Part shown: one piece after another, positions 9,170-18,446 of the stretch | Layout: each line of letters starts with the position of its first letter | How positions within the stretch are numbered: position 1 is the stretch's first letter | DNA from: Bacteroidota bacterium | Lineage (GTDB): Bacteria; Bacteroidota; Bacteroidia; Flavobacteriales_D; Sanyastnellaceae | Length of the DNA stretch: 64,000 bases | Assembly (NCBI GenBank): GCA_027624855.1 | Contig: JAQBTQ010000001.1 | Span: forward strand, 1-64,000 | Reading direction: 5' to 3' | Position numbers and translations under genes: made by a program | The notes under the pieces: generated by a model | What the model was told of the DNA's origin: nothing | The model's database searches: none | Seen by the model: only the letters and a program-made list of their open reading frames with translations

Positions 9170-10339
9170 CTAATTGTATGTGAATCGACCGAACTCGCTT
9201 TCAATGGTTACTTGCTTTCCGTTAAAAGGTTCGCATTGACCAATGATTTGTGCCTCGACGCCCATGGCTTCACTAATCTCAATGATTGCCTTCGCTGCTT
9301 CAGGATCGGTGTACAATTCCATCCTATGCCCCATATTGAACACCTTGTACATTTCATTCCAGTCCGTGCCAGAATTCGCTTGGATCAGCTTGAATAATGG
9401 AGGAGTTTCAAAAAGGTTGTTTTTAACGACGTGCACATCCTCAATGAAATGGAGAACTTTTGATTGCGCCCCTCCCGAGCAATGCACCATCCCCTTGATC
9501 CGATGCCTCCATTCAGGCAAAACTTTTGCAAGGAGCGGCGCGTACGTTCTTGTGGGTGACAACACCAGTTTACCCGCGTCCAGCGGAACTCCTTCCACAG
9601 GATTCGTGAGATCCTGGGTTCCAGAATAGATCCACTGATCATCGGTATTCGGATCAAAACTCTCAGGATATTCCGTCATGAGTCTTTTGGTGAATACGTC
9701 ATGCCGAGCAGAAGTCAAACCATTGGATCCCATTCCTCCGTTGTATTCTTTTTCCCATGCTGCCTGACCATAGCTAGACAAGCCGACGATCACTTGACCG
9801 GCTGCGATGTTTGCATTATCGATCACTTCATCTCTTCGCATTCTAGCGACTACGGTCGAATCAACAATAATGGTTCGAACCAAATCCCCTACGTCGGCTG
9901 TTTCTCCTCCGGTGCTTTGAATATCGATACCATATGAACGAAGCTCGGCAAGCAGTTCTTCCGTTCCTTGAATGATGGCCTTAATCACTTCCCCCGGAAT
10001 AAGGTGTTTGTTGCGACCGATGGTGCTAGACAAGAGTATCGGCCCTGTTGCACCAACACATAGCAGGTCATCCAAATTCATGACCAGCGCATCCTGTGCG
10101 ATCCCCTTCCAAACCGACAAATCACCCGTTTCCTTCCAATACATGTAGGCAAGGGAAGATTTCGTACCCGCTCCATCTGCGTGCATAACGACGCAGTGGG
10201 CATCACTCCCTGTCAAATAATCTGGAACAACTTTACAAAACGCCTTGGGAAACAAGCCCTTATCAAGGCCAGCTATTGCTGCATGAACTTCTTCTTTACC
10301 CGCTGATACTCCACGGTTCGCATACCTGATTTCCTCCAC
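9170..10339 (-). CDS. purM: phosphoribosylformylglycinamidine cyclo-ligase (AIR synthetase)
   Basis: A 389-residue PurM-superfamily enzyme for ATP-dependent closure of the imidazole ring in purine synthesis. Visible motifs are the N-terminal NRGVSAGKEEVH, HADGAGTKSSLAYMYW (substrate loop), DLLCVGA and STGGETADVGD. This is the longer Bacteroidota form. The start is GTG, directly abutting the TAA of the preceding OmpA-type gene with no gap, which implies translational coupling. The N-terminus matches the family at this GTG. Confidence 0.93.
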   Translation of the reverse strand: MEEIRYANRGVSAGKEEVHAAIAGLDKGLFPKAFCKVVPDYLTGSDAHCVVMHADGAGTKSSLAYMYWKETGDLSVWKGIAQDALVMNLDDLLCVGATGPILLSSTIGRNKHLIPGEVIKAIIQGTEELLAELRSYGIDIQSTGGETADVGDLVRTIIVDSTVVARMRRDEVIDNANIAAGQVIVGLSSYGQAAWEKEYNGGMGSNGLTSARHDVFTKRLMTEYPESFDPNTDDQWIYSGTQDLTNPVEGVPLDAGKLVLSPTRTYAPLLAKVLPEWRHRIKGMVHCSGGAQSKVLHFIEDVHVVKNNLFETPPLFKLIQANSGTDWNEMYKVFNMGHRMELYTDPEAAKAIIEISEAMGVEAQIIGQCEPFNGKQVTIESEFGRFTYN

Positions 10340-12340
10340 TTAGTTCTGGGATTCATAGTCATAGCGAATGATTCGGAATGAAGTTCTCCGATTCGCCTGA
10401 TGCGCTTCTTCCTTTTCCTGCTCTGTAGCCATGCGGTCAATCTCATCATCCGAAATCAATAAACGCTCCTTACCATATCCGACAGCGACTAGCCGGTCGC
10501 GTTCGATGCCTTTCCCAATGAGGTAGTCCACACAGGTTTGGGCTCTTCGTTGTGACAAATCTTTGTTATAACCCGAATTACCGCGGCTGTCCGTGTGCGA
10601 TTCCAACTGAATAACGAATGTTTCGTTCTTGTTCATCAATTCCAACAGATAATTCAATGAATCTGCACTGTTCACCTCTCCATTCACCAACAATTCCGCT
10701 TCGTTGAAAGGATAGAAAACCGTTGGCATATCGTACTCCTTATCCAGAACGACCTCGATCATTGGATATTCCCTGGTAAACGTTGTGCTATTTGTCGCAT
10801 ACTGCATCGTGAAAGCATCACCTACTGTGATGTATCCTTCGTATTCTACTGTTACCTCGTAATTCGGCATTTGTTTGATCTGTCCGTCGCAGAGGCTAAA
10901 AAATCCGTTGGCGTCAGCCTTCACTGAATAGGAATCTCCATTGCTTCCTTTGACGGTAACATTGGCTGGCAATTCATTTCTGGTAGCAGCATCAAATACG
11001 AGCCCTTGGAAACAAAACTCCATTGGAGGCATCCGGAAAGAATACAAATCATCTTTGCCTTTCCCTCCGGGTCGCCCTGAAGTGAAAATTCCGCTGTTTT
11101 CACCATCCTCGAAAATGAGTCCGAAATCGTCTGAACTGCTATTGAGCGGGTAAGGCATCGCCTCCGCCTTTTCAAACTTCATTTCACCTTCAGCAGGCAT
11201 TGCCCGCATGATATCTAAGCCTCCAGCATTTCCCAATTCTGTTGAAGAATAAAAAAGCGCCCCATCATAGCGCATGGCTGGGAACATCTCATCCCCAGCA
11301 GAGTTGATATTTGGCCCCATGTTTACAGGAGAACCGAACTCATCTTTCTTGTCATCATATGAAACATACCAAATGTCCTTTCCGCCAAAACCACCGGGCA
11401 TATCAGAAACAAACATCAAATACTCATTATCCACTGTAAAGCAAGCATGCCCAACCTGTGAACTATCATCTTCACTTCGGTTGATCAAGTCCACCAACTC
11501 CGCGGGTCCAAACCTTGAACCCATGCTCTCTGCTCGATAGATGTCACAAGCAAACGAACTCTTTTCGTCAGAGATGCAGCGAGTGAAATACATCGACTTG
11601 TATTTCTTGTCGAAGGTGACCGTTCCCTCGTTGAACTCCGTATTGATGGTCGAATTCAGTGGTTCAGGGGTACTCCAGTTGTCCTTTTTGTCCTGTGATG
11701 ATCGGAAGAGATCCATGTATCGCTCACCTGTCAAAACATCTATGTCGCCGTTGGCAACTTCTCGAGATGATGAAAAGATCACCTCATCAGATTTCTTCGA
11801 AGCATAGCCCGCACCATAATCGTAGGCCTCAGAATTGAGACGAATCAAATTATCGACAATGTAGCGGCTCGATGGCTCCATCATCTCAACCGCGTTGTTA
11901 TCCGCCGTTTGAATCAAGTTGTCCGCAAGGCTAGCTACCCCGCCATTTTCCTTGTACTCGATGAAGTACTTGATGGCCTCATCAAAATCCTCTTGCATGG
12001 ACATCAATTCTCCAAGCCTCAAGTGATAGGTAGGATCGATTCTGTCATATTGGGCCGCATCTGCTTTTTTGTAGTAGATCTCTGCCTTCTCGAAATTTCG
12101 CAATTTGTAATTGCATTCGGCACACATGAAGGCGCTGTAACCCTTTAGTTCTACGTCGTTTTTGACTTTTTCAAAAACATCCTCAAATTCAAATTCAGCT
12201 TTGACGTAGTTGCCTTTTTCGAATAATTGATCTGCCTCGGCAGTCAATTCGCTTTGCGCCAATCCGGCTCCGATTGTAAAGGTCATGAGCAAACACACCG
12301 TGGCGATGTGCGTCCAACAAGCTTGCAGGTAGTTGTGCAT
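10340..12340 (-). CDS. PorE-like OmpA family protein (TPR, PD40 propeller, CarboxypepD-like, OmpA)
   Basis: A 666-residue envelope protein. The order is a signal peptide (MHNYLQACWTHIATVCLLMTF with cleavage after GLAQ), TPR-like helices (about 30-170), a WD40/PD40-type beta propeller with repeated blades such as MYFTRC and LMFVSDMPGG (about 180-450), a carboxypeptidase-regulatory-like beta domain (about 450-540), and a C-terminal OmpA peptidoglycan-binding domain (ESHTDSRGNSGYN, LSQRRAQTCVDYL). This is the domain order of PorE from the type IX secretion apparatus, but several Bacteroidota OmpA proteins share it, so a T9SS role is inference. The ATG at 12340 is preferred over an upstream TTG because it begins the signal peptide. 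Confidence 0.85.
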   Translation of the reverse strand: MHNYLQACWTHIATVCLLMTFTIGAGLAQSELTAEADQLFEKGNYVKAEFEFEDVFEKVKNDVELKGYSAFMCAECNYKLRNFEKAEIYYKKADAAQYDRIDPTYHLRLGELMSMQEDFDEAIKYFIEYKENGGVASLADNLIQTADNNAVEMMEPSSRYIVDNLIRLNSEAYDYGAGYASKKSDEVIFSSSREVANGDIDVLTGERYMDLFRSSQDKKDNWSTPEPLNSTINTEFNEGTVTFDKKYKSMYFTRCISDEKSSFACDIYRAESMGSRFGPAELVDLINRSEDDSSQVGHACFTVDNEYLMFVSDMPGGFGGKDIWYVSYDDKKDEFGSPVNMGPNINSAGDEMFPAMRYDGALFYSSTELGNAGGLDIMRAMPAEGEMKFEKAEAMPYPLNSSSDDFGLIFEDGENSGIFTSGRPGGKGKDDLYSFRMPPMEFCFQGLVFDAATRNELPANVTVKGSNGDSYSVKADANGFFSLCDGQIKQMPNYEVTVEYEGYITVGDAFTMQYATNSTTFTREYPMIEVVLDKEYDMPTVFYPFNEAELLVNGEVNSADSLNYLLELMNKNETFVIQLESHTDSRGNSGYNKDLSQRRAQTCVDYLIGKGIERDRLVAVGYGKERLLISDDEIDRMATEQEKEEAHQANRRTSFRIIRYDYESQN

Positions 12341-12425
12341 TTCGTAACGCTTAAAAATCAATTCCCGAATGTAAGGCAAAGTATTCAATGATGGCTCAAA
12401 GTTTTACAAAAAGCCCAATAATGAA

Positions 12426-12453
12426 GCATGGCCAGAAGTGATTCTGGCCATGC
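12426..12453 (-). terminator. hairpin terminator after glnN
   Basis: A perfect 12-bp inverted repeat GCATGGCCAGAA / TTCTGGCCATGC with a 4-base loop lies 24 bases downstream of the glnN stop. On the minus strand the T-tract is weak (TTCATTATTGGGCTTTTTG), so termination may be incomplete or factor-assisted. Confidence 0.6.
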
Positions 12454-12476
12454 TCTTTTCTTGAGTTAAACTTTTT

Positions 12477-14663
12477 TTATCGTGTGAACAAAAGCTCCGA
12501 AAATTTGGGAAGTGGCCAATCAGCATCATCCACAACCTCTTCTAAACTTGCACAAATTGCCGCTACATGCTCCATGCTTGGCATCAGTTTTTCAGCAAAT
12601 TGCTTGGCAGTTTGTAAGGCTGATTTTGCGGACTCCGCGCGATCATGAATGGCCTCCATTTCACCGCATGATTGATGCAAATCTTGGATTAGCTGACCCG
12701 CTGATTTGATCAATTCAAGTTGAGCGATGGAGTACTTTTTTGCATCCTTGCCCAAGATGGCATTGAGCTGGCCCACGTTGCCGAGCAAGCCATTCTGAAA
12801 TCGAATGGACGCTGGAAGAATGATATTGCGACTCATGTTCAACAATACGCGGTATTCGATTTGTCGCTTCATGATGTAATTCTCCAGCTCCACTTCGACC
12901 CGTGCCGCCACTTCTTCCTTTCTCAACACCCCTTGAGATTCGAAGAGTTCAACCACCTCTTTTCGATTTAGCACCTCCAATGCTTCAGGGGTATTCTTGA
13001 GATTTGACAATCCGCGCTTCTTGGCTTCCTTCACCCATTCATCCGAATATCCATTGCCTTCAAAACGAATGGCTTTGCTCTTGGCAATCAACTTCTGCAA
13101 TTCTTTTAAAATGGCATCATCCTTTTTCTCGCCTTTATCGATGCGGGCATCCACCTTGTGTTTGAAATCATTAAGTTGCTCGGCAACGATGGTGTTCAGA
13201 ACCGTCATCGGCACTGCACAATTCGCTGTGCTTCCAACTGCGCGTAATTCAAATTTATTGCCCGTGAATGCGAAGGGAGATGTCCGGTTGCGATCTGTGT
13301 TATCCAACAACACCTCAGGAATGCGTCCGATTTCCAGCTTCAAAGCTGTTTTATCTTCAGGCGTCATTTTCCCCGCCTTGATGCTCGTTTCCAACTCATC
13401 TAGCAACGTGGAAAGCTGAGAACCAATGAATGCTGAAATGATCGCTGGAGGCGCTTCGTTGGCACCCAATCGGTGATCATTCCCAACAGAGGCAAAGGAC
13501 GCTCGCACCACGTCGGCGCGATTGTGCAACGCCGCTAGGGTATTGACGAAGAAAGTCAAGAACCGCAAATTGGTTTTTGGGTTGTTCCCCGGCTTCAATA
13601 AGTTGACTCCTGTGTTGGTCCCCAAAGACCAGTTGTTGTGTTTTCCTGAACCATTCAGTCCTGGATACGGCTTTTCGTGAAGCAGCACCCGGAAGTCATG
13701 CTTCCTCGCAACCTGTTCGAGCACCTCCATCAGCATCAGGTTGTGATCATTCGCCAGGTTCGCCTCTTCGAAGACCGGAGCGCATTCAAATTGGTTCGGT
13801 GCTACCTCATTGTGTCGCGTGGTCACTGGGATTCCAAGCTTATGGCATTCCAACTCAAACTCTTTCATGAAAGCGTTGGCTCTGGCCGGAATGCTTCCAA
13901 AGTAGTGATCATCTAACTGTTGCCCCTTTGCCGGAGTAGCCCCAAACAGAGCACGGCCTGTCATTTGTAAATCGGGACGGGCGGCATGCAAGGCTTTATC
14001 AACCAGAAAATACTCTTGCTCCCACCCCAAGGTGGCAACCACTTTGGTGATATTCTTGTCAAAGTATTGACAAACTGAAGTTGCAGCCTCATCCACTTTT
14101 GCCAATGCTTTTAATAAGGGCATTTTGTTATCAAGTGCAAAGCCTGTGTAGCTGATGAAGATGGTTGGAATGCACAAAGTGTGACCCCAAACAAATGCTG
14201 GAGAGGTTGGATCCCAGAGGGTATAGCCTCTTGCCTCGAATGTGTTGCGGATTCCCCCACTTGGAAATGAGCTGGCATCAGGCTCTTGTTGAACCAACAA
14301 GGAGCCATCAAACTTCTCGATTACCCTACCATCTGATGTTGGCGTGATGAAGCTATCATGCTTTTCGGCCGTCGCGCCAGTCAACGGTTGGAACCAGTGC
14401 GTATAGTGCGTGGCCCCCCTTGAAATGGCCCATTCTTTCATTGCAGATGCAACCTGATCCGCAATGGTTCGGCTGATTGGCGTATGGTTTTCCATCGCGT
14501 CAACAATGCCGTCGCATGCCTCATCCGTGAGGTATTCACGCATCATGGTCAGATTGAAAACATTCTCCCCATAGTAGTTGGAGATTTTGTTGTCTGGGCG
14601 TTCAATCAAACGCGGTTTGCGATCTAAAACATCTTGTAATGCTTGTTTCCGAGAAATGCTCAT
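12477..14663 (-). CDS. glnN: glutamine synthetase type III
   Basis: A 728-residue GSIII, which condenses ammonia and glutamate using ATP. Its length (about 700-730) and the N-terminal and C-terminal GSIII-specific regions separate it from the 450-residue GSI. Motifs include KFDGSLLVQQEPDASSFP, GLNGSGKHNNWSLGTN (ATP/glutamate site), NDHRLGANEAPP and RNRTSPFAFTGNKFE. GSIII is the main ammonia-assimilating enzyme in many Bacteroidota. It has its own promoter overlapping an operator-like palindrome, with a second palindrome 52 bases further upstream, so nitrogen-responsive control is likely. No adenylylation tyrosine loop of the GSI-beta type is recognised. Confidence 0.95.
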   Translation of the reverse strand: MSISRKQALQDVLDRKPRLIERPDNKISNYYGENVFNLTMMREYLTDEACDGIVDAMENHTPISRTIADQVASAMKEWAISRGATHYTHWFQPLTGATAEKHDSFITPTSDGRVIEKFDGSLLVQQEPDASSFPSGGIRNTFEARGYTLWDPTSPAFVWGHTLCIPTIFISYTGFALDNKMPLLKALAKVDEAATSVCQYFDKNITKVVATLGWEQEYFLVDKALHAARPDLQMTGRALFGATPAKGQQLDDHYFGSIPARANAFMKEFELECHKLGIPVTTRHNEVAPNQFECAPVFEEANLANDHNLMLMEVLEQVARKHDFRVLLHEKPYPGLNGSGKHNNWSLGTNTGVNLLKPGNNPKTNLRFLTFFVNTLAALHNRADVVRASFASVGNDHRLGANEAPPAIISAFIGSQLSTLLDELETSIKAGKMTPEDKTALKLEIGRIPEVLLDNTDRNRTSPFAFTGNKFELRAVGSTANCAVPMTVLNTIVAEQLNDFKHKVDARIDKGEKKDDAILKELQKLIAKSKAIRFEGNGYSDEWVKEAKKRGLSNLKNTPEALEVLNRKEVVELFESQGVLRKEEVAARVEVELENYIMKRQIEYRVLLNMSRNIILPASIRFQNGLLGNVGQLNAILGKDAKKYSIAQLELIKSAGQLIQDLHQSCGEMEAIHDRAESAKSALQTAKQFAEKLMPSMEHVAAICASLEEVVDDADWPLPKFSELLFTR

Positions 14664-14685
14664 TTGGTCTTTTTTAATGATTTTG

Positions 14686-14765
14686 CAAAAATACCCCCTT
14701 TTTTTGAGGGTAACCCATCAAAAAGATTAAAAAATTACCAACACACCCCTATTTTTTAGAGGGTA
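14686..14765 (-). promoter_or_regulatory. glnN promoter with two palindromic operator-like sites
   Basis: Minus-strand TATTTTTG (14693-14686) fits the -7 consensus. Directly upstream lies the palindrome TACCCCC-T7-GAGGGTA (14692-14712), and a second copy CACCCCT-ATTTTTT-AGAGGGTA lies at 14744-14765. Their centres (about 14702 and 14754) are 52 bases apart, close to five helical turns. The shared core is ACCC(C/T)(C/T) separated by seven A/T bases from GAGGGT. A TTTTTG at 14724-14719 may be the -33 element, with a long 25-base spacing. The layout suggests a dimeric regulator bound on one DNA face. Confidence 0.5.
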
Positions 14766-14775
14766 AATTCAGATT

Positions 14776-17700
14776 CTACTGTTTTTGAACCCACTGAGAC
14801 AGTTTTTGTCCGGATTCAGTATAGCAAATCACTGCATAGGTTCCTGCTGCAGCATCGCGCATATCCAATTGTTGCAGGAATGCCCCAGATTGTACCCAAC
14901 TCCCTGACTTGACGATTCTGCCCATTTGGTCATAGCATCGCCAATGACAAGTTTGCCCGGATTGAAAGCCCGAGAGCTTGACTTGGAAATTACCATCTGA
15001 AGGATTCGGAAACACCACCATGGTCGGAATCGATTCTGGCAAATCAATGGTACTCGCAGGAACATTCGTTTGGAAGAAGAAAGCTTGTGAAATGAACTTA
15101 CCAAAATCAGGCTCAAAATTGATGAAGTTTCCTCCCGCAACTTTTTTCAGGCGGGTATAACCGCTGCCATCCGAATTGGCCCAAAAGCTCTGACCGTCAT
15201 CACCTAAATCATTGATTGTAAATCGATAACACCCCTGATTCAACGCAAGCGTATCGCGGTAGGTGGTGTTCGCTGTTGGATAGCCTCGTTCCCAAACGAC
15301 ATTTCCTTGTGCATCCAACAGTTCCACATTGGTTTCCCATGGCACAGAATTGGTCTTTGTCCAAACAATCAATCGGTTGTCGTCGAGCTCGGGATAAGAC
15401 CAGGTCGGCACACGGTGGAACCGTGATGATGCGGAGTTGTTCCGAGGCTCTTCATCATTCATCCCATTCGGTTGATTCACTTGGACATTAAACTGCACCC
15501 ATTCCTCATCATCGCCCTCCCACAGAAGTGGTTCATCAAATGGCAACTCTACTTCTTCAGACTGCAAAAATTGCAGTTCCCCTTCCCAATTGAAGGTAAA
15601 TTCTTGTCCTCCCTCGATGGAATAAGTAAAAGTGCATGACGTGAGTGGAGACGAGCCATTGTTACGGATTAACACCTTTGGAGACTCGCATATCGGATTC
15701 CACCTCGATTCCAGCTTATCATCTGATGGAGCCAAAATTTGAGCGATTTCCACATCATACTGCATGTTTGGCGGACCGTATGCAACAATCTGCCCTTCGA
15801 ATCGGTAGTTGCCATCTGGATCATAGGTAATGTCATAGTCAACTGCGAATGACTCCTGACCTTCGACCAGCGGGGTCAATTCGAAGTCTTTGGTATCAAC
15901 CACCGCCCCAGGGCACCAACCTGCGCGATCATATATCCAAGTTCCTCCTTGAGGATACAACGCATTGTCGGCACACTCACGCATGATTTCCCAACTCCAC
16001 TCGGTATTTCCATCTACTTGAACGGAATGGGTGTTGTAACAGAATTCAGCACAATTATTTCCCGATCCAAATCCATGACCACTGGCCCGAGTTTTTAATC
16101 GAAACATGGATTCACCTGGCTGTGGAGTGAACACATGGTCTACAACATTTCCGTCGAAACTATTCAGATTGTATTGACCTTTCCAGAAAGCTTCCATTCG
16201 CTTCACATCCCGAGGAGGCGTTCCCTCAATAAAGGCGAATTTCATATCCAATAATTCCTGCCAATTTCCGGCTTGCAGTTCCACGCTGTCTCGCAATAAA
16301 TGCGCGTAATCCGACACATCAAAAATCCATGTCCAACCGTCATCTCCGAGGGTTAGTCCAATGCCATAAGGAGTTATATAACGGGCCAATTCGTAACGAT
16401 CGACCACCTCAAAAGGCGCAGAAAAATAAGTAAGTGTGTCGTTCAAAAAGACCGTGCTTTCCCCTTCAATGGGGTAGGTTGCTAAAACCTCACCTGAAGC
16501 CATTTGGGTGACCTTTATCTGATCTACTGGCCATCCGTAGGATAGGCTTTCCCAACCAACTGCATTTCCTTGAACAGCGTACTCCACGACGCTCACTGGA
16601 GAAATACGTTTTGCATGATCCACGATCACAGAATCGGATGGCTGCCAGTTTCCACTGAGCCATGTAACATTTGGGCGAAGGGACTGTGGCATCTCACCTG
16701 CCATCCAAAAAGCCTCCTTCGCATCATATGCTTTAGCTCCCGCATTACCATGCACGTAAATGCCATTAGAATCACCGATGTTGCCAATTACTTCATCATG
16801 GTCCATGGATATCTCCACGAGCAACGATTCCCAATTCGGATGATCTGTTGTCGCTGGACGATTGTGGAATTGAGCAATGGTTTCCGGAGACAACGCCTCA
16901 GACCACATGCGAAACTCATCTACATCACCACGGTAATCATTCCCCCCGTTTCCATTGCATCCAATGTGAAAACGAACCATCTCGCCAAAAAGATTGTCCT
17001 TGTCTGAACCGCTGTGCCACAACGCTCCGTTCAGATAAATGGACATTGACCCTGTTATAGCATCCTTCGAAAACGCCCAATGATTCCAAACTCCTTCGTA
17101 GTTGTTTTGATTGGCCGCCTGATCAATTCGGTCATAGCCTCCATCATAACCTGCGTCCCAATATACCCGGCCATTCGACCATGGTAAATGAATGTTGATC
17201 TCCCTTTGATTGCTGGCATTCATCCCTTCACAAATGGAGTTGTTTTCTGGTTGAAATTCTGGCGTCCCACGCTGCCAGAATTCAACAGTAACCGCCGTTT
17301 CGATTTCATTCAACGTGTCGACGGAAACTTCCATTCGATCGTTGCCATCAAAGTGCACGTATTCGCCAGCGGTTCCAGCTTGCCATGTTTTCTGAGGAGC
17401 ACTTTGGCCACCCCATTCTGTTGACCATTCAACCTCTGCCACATCCAAAAGCAGCTCCACTACGAGATGACTTGCTCCATCCCAGCTAAGCGGAGCGTCA
17501 AAAATGTATTCTCCAGGGCTCATTGCATTAGAAACCCAGCAGATTGCATCCGGCACTCCTTCATGAAATTGAGACAACGAATCGACATCGGTCCAATACA
17601 ATTTCCATTGAGCGGCGTCACGCTCCTCCGATAACCCGGATAAAGCAGGCAATTGCAAGCCATAAACTTCACTCGAATCCCACCCCAATTGTTCCAATTC

Positions 17701-18258
17701 TGTAGCGGTCCAAATCCACTGCATACGGCCTTTCCTTGAACCCATATCAGCGAGCCATGATAACGCATTACTCGAAATCGAGTCCTCCGACGTTGGACCC
17801 TCCAATGATTGCGAAACAATCAATGAATAGGCAGGATAAATTGATCGTACCGTATCCATCGGAGTTTCGATTGGCTCCATGATCAGTGTATCCTCAATGA
17901 ATCCCAAATCCTCAATTAACCAATGCGGATGGGACAATAAATTGCTATCCAACATGCCCGTATGATCAAATAGATAGGTATAGGTTAAATAATCCCATTC
18001 ACCGCAGGCATAACCCAAACCACCTGCCGTGCCATCTTCAAAACACTTCAGGTTGTAATACATCAATACCTTTTGATAAACGCTATCATTCGAACTGGAA
18101 GGAAATTCAAACCATCTTCTCCCAGGGCTATCATAAGCCGTTTGAGGATTGTTTTGCTCTTCCCAAGTAAACGTTTGTACCCATGTCGTATCGGGTTCTT
18201 GGGCATGAAGTGAAGGCAAAATCAAACAGGCAAATACAGAAAATAAAGTGAGGCGCAT
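14776..18258 (-). CDS. secreted PNGase F-like protein with LamG-type insertion and T9SS sorting domain
   Basis: A 1160-residue exported protein. A signal peptide (MRLTLFSVFACLILPSLHAQ) is followed by a split PNGase F-type fold. The first part holds YACGEWDYLTY, with D89 aligned to the catalytic aspartate of PNGase F (EWDRYA). The second, after about 500 inserted residues, holds RYITPYGIG and FIEGTPPRDV. A later segment has ASGHGFGSGNNCAEFC and GGTWIYDRAGWCPG, typical of the C-terminal PNGase F jelly roll. The insertion contains a LamG/concanavalin-like domain (VTVEFWQRGTPEF, WNHWAFSKDA, GDVDEFRMWSEAL). The final 80 residues are a type A T9SS sorting domain (VVFPNPSDGNFQVKL). N-glycan removal from host or algal glycoproteins is plausible, but the second catalytic residue was not assigned. 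The start at 18258 is ATG; the GTG at 18306 would precede the signal peptide. Confidence 0.8.
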   Translation of the reverse strand: MRLTLFSVFACLILPSLHAQEPDTTWVQTFTWEEQNNPQTAYDSPGRRWFEFPSSSNDSVYQKVLMYYNLKCFEDGTAGGLGYACGEWDYLTYTYLFDHTGMLDSNLLSHPHWLIEDLGFIEDTLIMEPIETPMDTVRSIYPAYSLIVSQSLEGPTSEDSISSNALSWLADMGSRKGRMQWIWTATELEQLGWDSSEVYGLQLPALSGLSEERDAAQWKLYWTDVDSLSQFHEGVPDAICWVSNAMSPGEYIFDAPLSWDGASHLVVELLLDVAEVEWSTEWGGQSAPQKTWQAGTAGEYVHFDGNDRMEVSVDTLNEIETAVTVEFWQRGTPEFQPENNSICEGMNASNQREINIHLPWSNGRVYWDAGYDGGYDRIDQAANQNNYEGVWNHWAFSKDAITGSMSIYLNGALWHSGSDKDNLFGEMVRFHIGCNGNGGNDYRGDVDEFRMWSEALSPETIAQFHNRPATTDHPNWESLLVEISMDHDEVIGNIGDSNGIYVHGNAGAKAYDAKEAFWMAGEMPQSLRPNVTWLSGNWQPSDSVIVDHAKRISPVSVVEYAVQGNAVGWESLSYGWPVDQIKVTQMASGEVLATYPIEGESTVFLNDTLTYFSAPFEVVDRYELARYITPYGIGLTLGDDGWTWIFDVSDYAHLLRDSVELQAGNWQELLDMKFAFIEGTPPRDVKRMEAFWKGQYNLNSFDGNVVDHVFTPQPGESMFRLKTRASGHGFGSGNNCAEFCYNTHSVQVDGNTEWSWEIMRECADNALYPQGGTWIYDRAGWCPGAVVDTKDFELTPLVEGQESFAVDYDITYDPDGNYRFEGQIVAYGPPNMQYDVEIAQILAPSDDKLESRWNPICESPKVLIRNNGSSPLTSCTFTYSIEGGQEFTFNWEGELQFLQSEEVELPFDEPLLWEGDDEEWVQFNVQVNQPNGMNDEEPRNNSASSRFHRVPTWSYPELDDNRLIVWTKTNSVPWETNVELLDAQGNVVWERGYPTANTTYRDTLALNQGCYRFTINDLGDDGQSFWANSDGSGYTRLKKVAGGNFINFEPDFGKFISQAFFFQTNVPASTIDLPESIPTMVVFPNPSDGNFQVKLSGFQSGQTCHWRCYDQMGRIVKSGSWVQSGAFLQQLDMRDAAAGTYAVICYTESGQKLSQWVQKQ

Positions 18259-18363
18259 GACACTATTGGTTCTTCGTTTTTCAGAGCGAAGAAAGTTACA
18301 ACGCACCGACGAGATGACGCTTGCAATATGAAATTGGCTCGCGCGGCAATAAAAAAAGTTGAA

Positions 18364-18397
18364 TTTGAATCAATCATCAAGCAACTTCCTATTTTTG
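18364..18397 (+). promoter_or_regulatory. promoter of the ATP-grasp/DUF1704 operon
   Basis: TTTG at 18364-18367 and TATTTTTG at 18390-18397 are 22 bases apart, close to the -33/-7 consensus. Transcription would start near 18403, leaving a leader of about 44 bases that contains an alternating GC stretch (gcgcgcgcg). Confidence 0.6.
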
Positions 18398-18446
18398 CGC
18401 GCGCGAATTTTCAAAGCGAAATGCCGTAAACCTTCATTCTCAGCCC

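Noticed and set aside
16570-17007. A 145-codon plus-strand frame inside the PNGase F-like gene
   Set aside because: Antisense shadow without start context or family resemblance.
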